10,232 bases of DNA from Phlegmacium glaucopus. Its lineage: Eukaryota; Basidiomycota; Agaricomycetes; Agaricales; Cortinariaceae. Below, piece after piece: positions 8,098 through 10,232 of this stretch. Numbering within the stretch: position 1 is the first letter of the stretch; each line of letters begins with the position of its first letter. The position numbers and the translations under genes were made by a program. The notes beneath the pieces were generated by a model. The model saw only the letters and a program-made list of their open reading frames with translations. It searched no databases and had not been told where the DNA came from. The stretch is taken from the NCBI GenBank assembly GCA_015039465.1, contig MU130482.1:1-10232 (forward strand), given 5' to 3'.

Positions 8098-8530
8098 GCA
8101 TGCACTGAACATTTGATGTCTTCGATGACAGAGGACATGATACCCTATACCCTATACCGTACGCGACGGTGAATGTCATTGTCAAGTCCGTTTCCCTGAA
8201 ATCGGGTCCATTACAAACTGTTAGTATTGTTCAGAACAATACAATCAAAATATCCATGTCGGTTGCATGCCAGGGGTACACCCACAGACCTTTGTGATGT
8301 ATCGTAGTATTCCTGCGTATCAATTGATGCAATCTGACTAGGATGGGAACTTGTCAGGTCCTAGGCTGGTGCTGGTGACAACAAAATCAGTCCAAAAATG
8401 GGAACTGAATTGACCTTTTCTAAAACATGATTTGAACGTGATCATGATCGATGTCGATTTTTCCAAGGCCGCGGCCGCGGCATCAAGATAAGCTCTGTGA
8501 CCGGTGACATTTCGTCATTTCGTCACCTGG
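8098..8530 (-). repeat. right terminal inverted repeat
   Basis: This is the inverted counterpart of 4970-5388. From the inner end outward it holds GCATGCACTGAAC, two CCCTATA units, the 19-nt palindrome, the AATGGGAACTGAATTGACCT region (about 8397-8416), a GGCCGCGGCCGCGG block (8468-8481) and TGTGACCGGTGACA. Differences from the left arm include an extra TGATCATGATC-like stretch near 8439-8449 and loss of a short CTAGCG stretch. At its outer end TCGTCATT is followed by a second TCGTCA, whereas the left arm has one copy. Confidence 0.88.
8224..8242. repeat. perfect 19-nt palindrome in the right TIR
   Basis: GTATTGTTC, one central A, GAACAATAC. It is the mirror copy of the palindrome at 5244-5262 and is fully conserved between the two arms. 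Confidence 0.75.
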
Positions 8531-8948
8531 GAGATATGTAGCTCTCAAGATTCATTGAAAGTCTCTTTCCTAAAAGAATTTCGAAGGTCAACACATGTGA
8601 CATGTGACATGGAGCTGAATAAAAAGTGCCATTAGATAATTTTGTCCTATCCTCAGGCTGTTGGGTGTGAAGTTCTGAACGCCTCGAAAGATGTACGGAT
8701 CTTTCCAAGATCTTCCCTGCGTCAGCATGGTCATTGGCTCTGTGCTATCGAGAATCGGGATCCAAATCAGTGCATCTCAGCACTACATGAGGACTTGAAC
8801 TTGAAGGAACTCCGAACTCGTCGAAGGCCCGGGTGCTATGATAGGTTTAGCGACAACACAACTTGAGACTCCGAGTTGGACCGACTCGCATTGGTGCGGC
8901 GTACCGGTGTGCATATTTGGGGTTCTAATACATACACGCTCAGGCTGG
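8531..8948. other. gene-free stretch between the TIR element and the lectin promoter
   Basis: No gene is recognised. A short CATGTGA tandem occurs near 8595-8611. Two ATTGG (inverted CCAAT) motifs occur near 8732 and 8893 and could be upstream elements of the lectin gene. A 75-codon open frame on the plus strand (8642-8866) has no recognisable motif and is not called. Confidence 0.5.
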
Positions 8949-8957
8949 TATATAAAG
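8949..8957 (+). promoter_or_regulatory. TATA box of the lectin gene
   Basis: TATATAAAG lies 85 bases before the lectin ATG at 9042. That allows a short 5' leader, starting around 8975-8985. Its position supports the chosen start codon and argues against an unseen upstream coding exon. Confidence 0.65.
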
Positions 8958-9041
8958 ATCTGGAGGTTGACTGATTTTCTTTCACAGCTATTCACTGGGC
9001 GCACTTCAGTCACTACCGCGAACCACAATCTACCCTCTGCT

Positions 9042-9774
9042 ATGATCTCCGCTGTTACCTCAACTCAGGCCGTTGGCACATTGCTCGGCCAACCTTTCGA
9101 CGACCTTGTCGCAGGTGGGTGTATATGTACGCCTTTTGTGGCAATTTGATAACTTTTTTTCAGAGGGCCTTTGGCCTTCCGAGCAGAACATATCAAATAT
9201 CACACAGGTCGAAATTTGGACACAGTCAAAAGTTAACGGGATCCGAATCACCTACAAGATGATAAACGACGATCCCCACGTTGTCACGCATGGTCGTGCT
9301 GCCGGCAATGTTGAAACCGTCGTTTTTCCAGGTGCGTCGTTTCGAACTTATCAAGCTCACCTATACTCACCATTCACAGGCAAACACCTTGTGGGTGTTT
9401 TTGGCGTCAAGGAATCCGGCGATGATGGACAACTTCGCACCATTGGTTTCATCATCTTCGACTCTGAGGCTCAGGCTCCTGCGGAAATAATTGAGCTCAA
9501 GGGTGGGTCTTCTTTTTCATCCACTGATACAAATCATTTAAACCTTACTCCCAATGCATCGAGGGCCATTTGGGGATCCCGGAACGGATGGGGTTCCTTA
9601 TGGTGCCTTTGGGTCCATTATTGCTTTTGGCGGTAAAGATGATTCAAACAGTAAGTTTCTTAGCACAGTTTCCACCAATAATTTTGTTCATGTCCCTGAT
9701 TTATAGCTGGGCTTGAGTCACTTTCATTCTACAAGAACATTTATTCTCTCGATGCAGCCATAGGCATGGTTTAA
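9042..9774 (+). CDS. jacalin-type (beta-prism) lectin, five exons, 172 residues
   Basis: Jacalin-related lectins bind mannose- or galactose-type sugars through a beta-prism fold. Exons are 9042-9114, 9164-9331, 9380-9502, 9564-9650 and 9707-9774. The introns are 49, 48, 61 and 56 nt, all GT-AG, and the spliced frame runs without a stop to TAA at 9772-9774. Family features: LGQPFDDL (residues 15-22) at the N-terminal strand, a WxxxxxVNGIRITY strand (43-55), HGRAAGNVETVVFPG (67-81), IGFIIFD (102-108), GGKDD (144-148) and GLESLSFYKN (152-161). GPFGDPGTDGVPYGAFGSI (122-140) matches the conserved GPFG loop that leads to the last strand pair. One lectin domain fills the protein. No signal peptide or membrane segment is seen, so a cytosolic protein or unconventional secretion is likely. 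By eye the sugar-binding GxxxD loop of plant relatives is changed (NTGLE, 150-154), so sugar specificity is uncertain. A TATA box lies at 8949. Confidence 0.9.
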
Positions 9775-10051
9775 GTTTCAATATGATGGGCTCGTTCCGT
9801 AGTCTCACCTTTGCATCTCTGAGTCTGTACCCCTTTTGTACTATCACCATTTCTCTATAACTGCTGCGGACTGTCAATTGAACGTATTGTTTGTTTGTTT
9901 TGAAGTCTATCACCCCTACCTCACCTGATATCTCTCATTTAATGCCTCACATCAAGCAAGTGGGCACAGGGTTGAACAAAAGGCATATCTGATTGCATCA
10001 GACAACTAGGGGCCGTCTTGCCGGTACCGGAGAGCACCGGACAGCACCATG
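9775..10051. other. 3' flank of the lectin gene and spacer before the hAT-like end
   Basis: T-rich sequence follows the lectin stop (TTGTTTGTTTGTTTTG near 9887-9902) and could include the 3' UTR; no clean AATAAA signal is seen. Near 10025-10047 there is a short tandem, ACCGGAGAGC then ACCGGACAGC, directly before the hAT-like terminus. No gene is seen. Confidence 0.45.
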
Positions 10052-10232
10052 TAGGGGTGCGCACCGTGCCGTAATGGCTAACGGCCATAGGTATACGGTG
10101 GCATGACGGCAACGGTTATGCCGTTGCCGTCACCGTCAATGGATTTCTAAAGCCATGACGGTACGGTCGGTGGGAAAAACGGCCATCTACGGATGTAAGT
10201 AGTACAGTTGAAGCTCTCATACTGCATAGCCT
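10052..10232 (+). mobile_element. probable left end of a hAT-family transposon, cut by the window edge
   Basis: The sequence begins TAGGGGTGCGCACCGTGCCG, which resembles the termini of eukaryotic hAT elements (C/TAGGGGTG-type starts). It is followed by the dense subterminal repeats such elements carry: several copies of ACGG, ACGGCC, GACGGCAACGG and GACGGTACGGT in both orientations. The sequence just before it is not visibly related. The opposite terminus and any 8-bp target duplication lie outside the window, so this is an assignment by terminal resemblance only. Confidence 0.55.
10104..10132. repeat. 12-bp perfect hairpin in the hAT-like end
   Basis: TGACGGCAACGG (10104-10115) and CCGTTGCCGTCA (10121-10132) are exact reverse complements around the five-base loop TTATG. 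It sits about 50 bp inside the presumed terminus. Subterminal inverted motifs are typical transposase-binding sequences in hAT elements; that role is inferred here. Confidence 0.8.

Larger units (their letters stand above)
4970..8530. mobile_element. 3.56-kb element with about 420-bp terminal inverted repeats, no transposase
   Basis: The two ends are long inverted copies of each other: 4970-5388 aligns with the reverse complement of 8530-8098 over nearly its whole length, with scattered substitutions and a few short indels. The outermost shared bases are CCAGGT, followed after six mismatch-prone positions by ATGACGAAATGTCACCGG. Long TIRs of this size are known from Mutator-like and foldback elements, but the family cannot be assigned without a transposase. 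The 2.7-kb interior has no open frame above about 100 codons and no DDE-type motif that I can recognise. No convincing target-site duplication was found, so the exact ends may lie a few bases away. Confidence 0.82.

Noticed and set aside
8642..8866. 75-codon open frame upstream of the lectin, considered as an upstream lectin exon
   Set aside because: A good TATA box lies downstream of it at 8949, and the lectin domain is already complete from the ATG at 9042.
9073..9636. Unspliced 187-codon open frame through the lectin locus
   Set aside because: It starts out of the lectin frame and reads through intron 2 and intron 3. Removing the four GT-AG introns gives a better jacalin domain and a natural stop.

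Overview
The window reads as repeat-rich nuclear DNA of a filamentous fungus, most likely a basidiomycete (Agaricomycete-like). The evidence is the many very short GT-AG introns (48-61 nt), the gene families seen, and the density of decayed transposons around few genes. Only two genes are recognisable: one is broken and one is intact. No rRNA, tRNA or CRISPR array was found.

Layout. Positions 1-411 hold almost three copies of a 141-bp tandem repeat that starts before the window. Positions 412-1604 carry no recognisable gene. Positions 1605-4364 (minus strand) hold a metal-dependent amidohydrolase of the imidazolonepropionase-like type. Its metal ligands are all still readable, but it carries several small frame breaks, a damaged first intron, and a second intron of about 1,020 nt where its neighbours are 54-59 nt. 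That large intron contains a decayed insertion with smaller intron-like segments of its own and a repeat also found elsewhere in the window.

Positions 4970-8530 are bounded by two long inverted repeats (about 420-430 bp each). They form a 3.56-kb TIR element with no transposase that I can recognise, so it is probably non-autonomous or decayed. Its interior holds a third partial copy of the TIR inner end and a copy of the repeat seen in the amidohydrolase intron.

Positions 9042-9774 (plus strand) contain an intact five-exon gene for a 172-residue jacalin-type lectin, with a TATA box about 85 nt upstream of its start codon. At 10052 a sequence resembling the terminus of a fungal hAT transposon begins. 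It carries a 12-bp perfect hairpin and runs off the window.

The two genes show no sign of working together. The picture is a repeat island in which one metabolic gene has decayed and one lectin gene survives between two mobile elements. I did not find a convincing new multi-gene system. The items most worth checking are the long-TIR element, the insertion inside the amidohydrolase intron, and the lectin.
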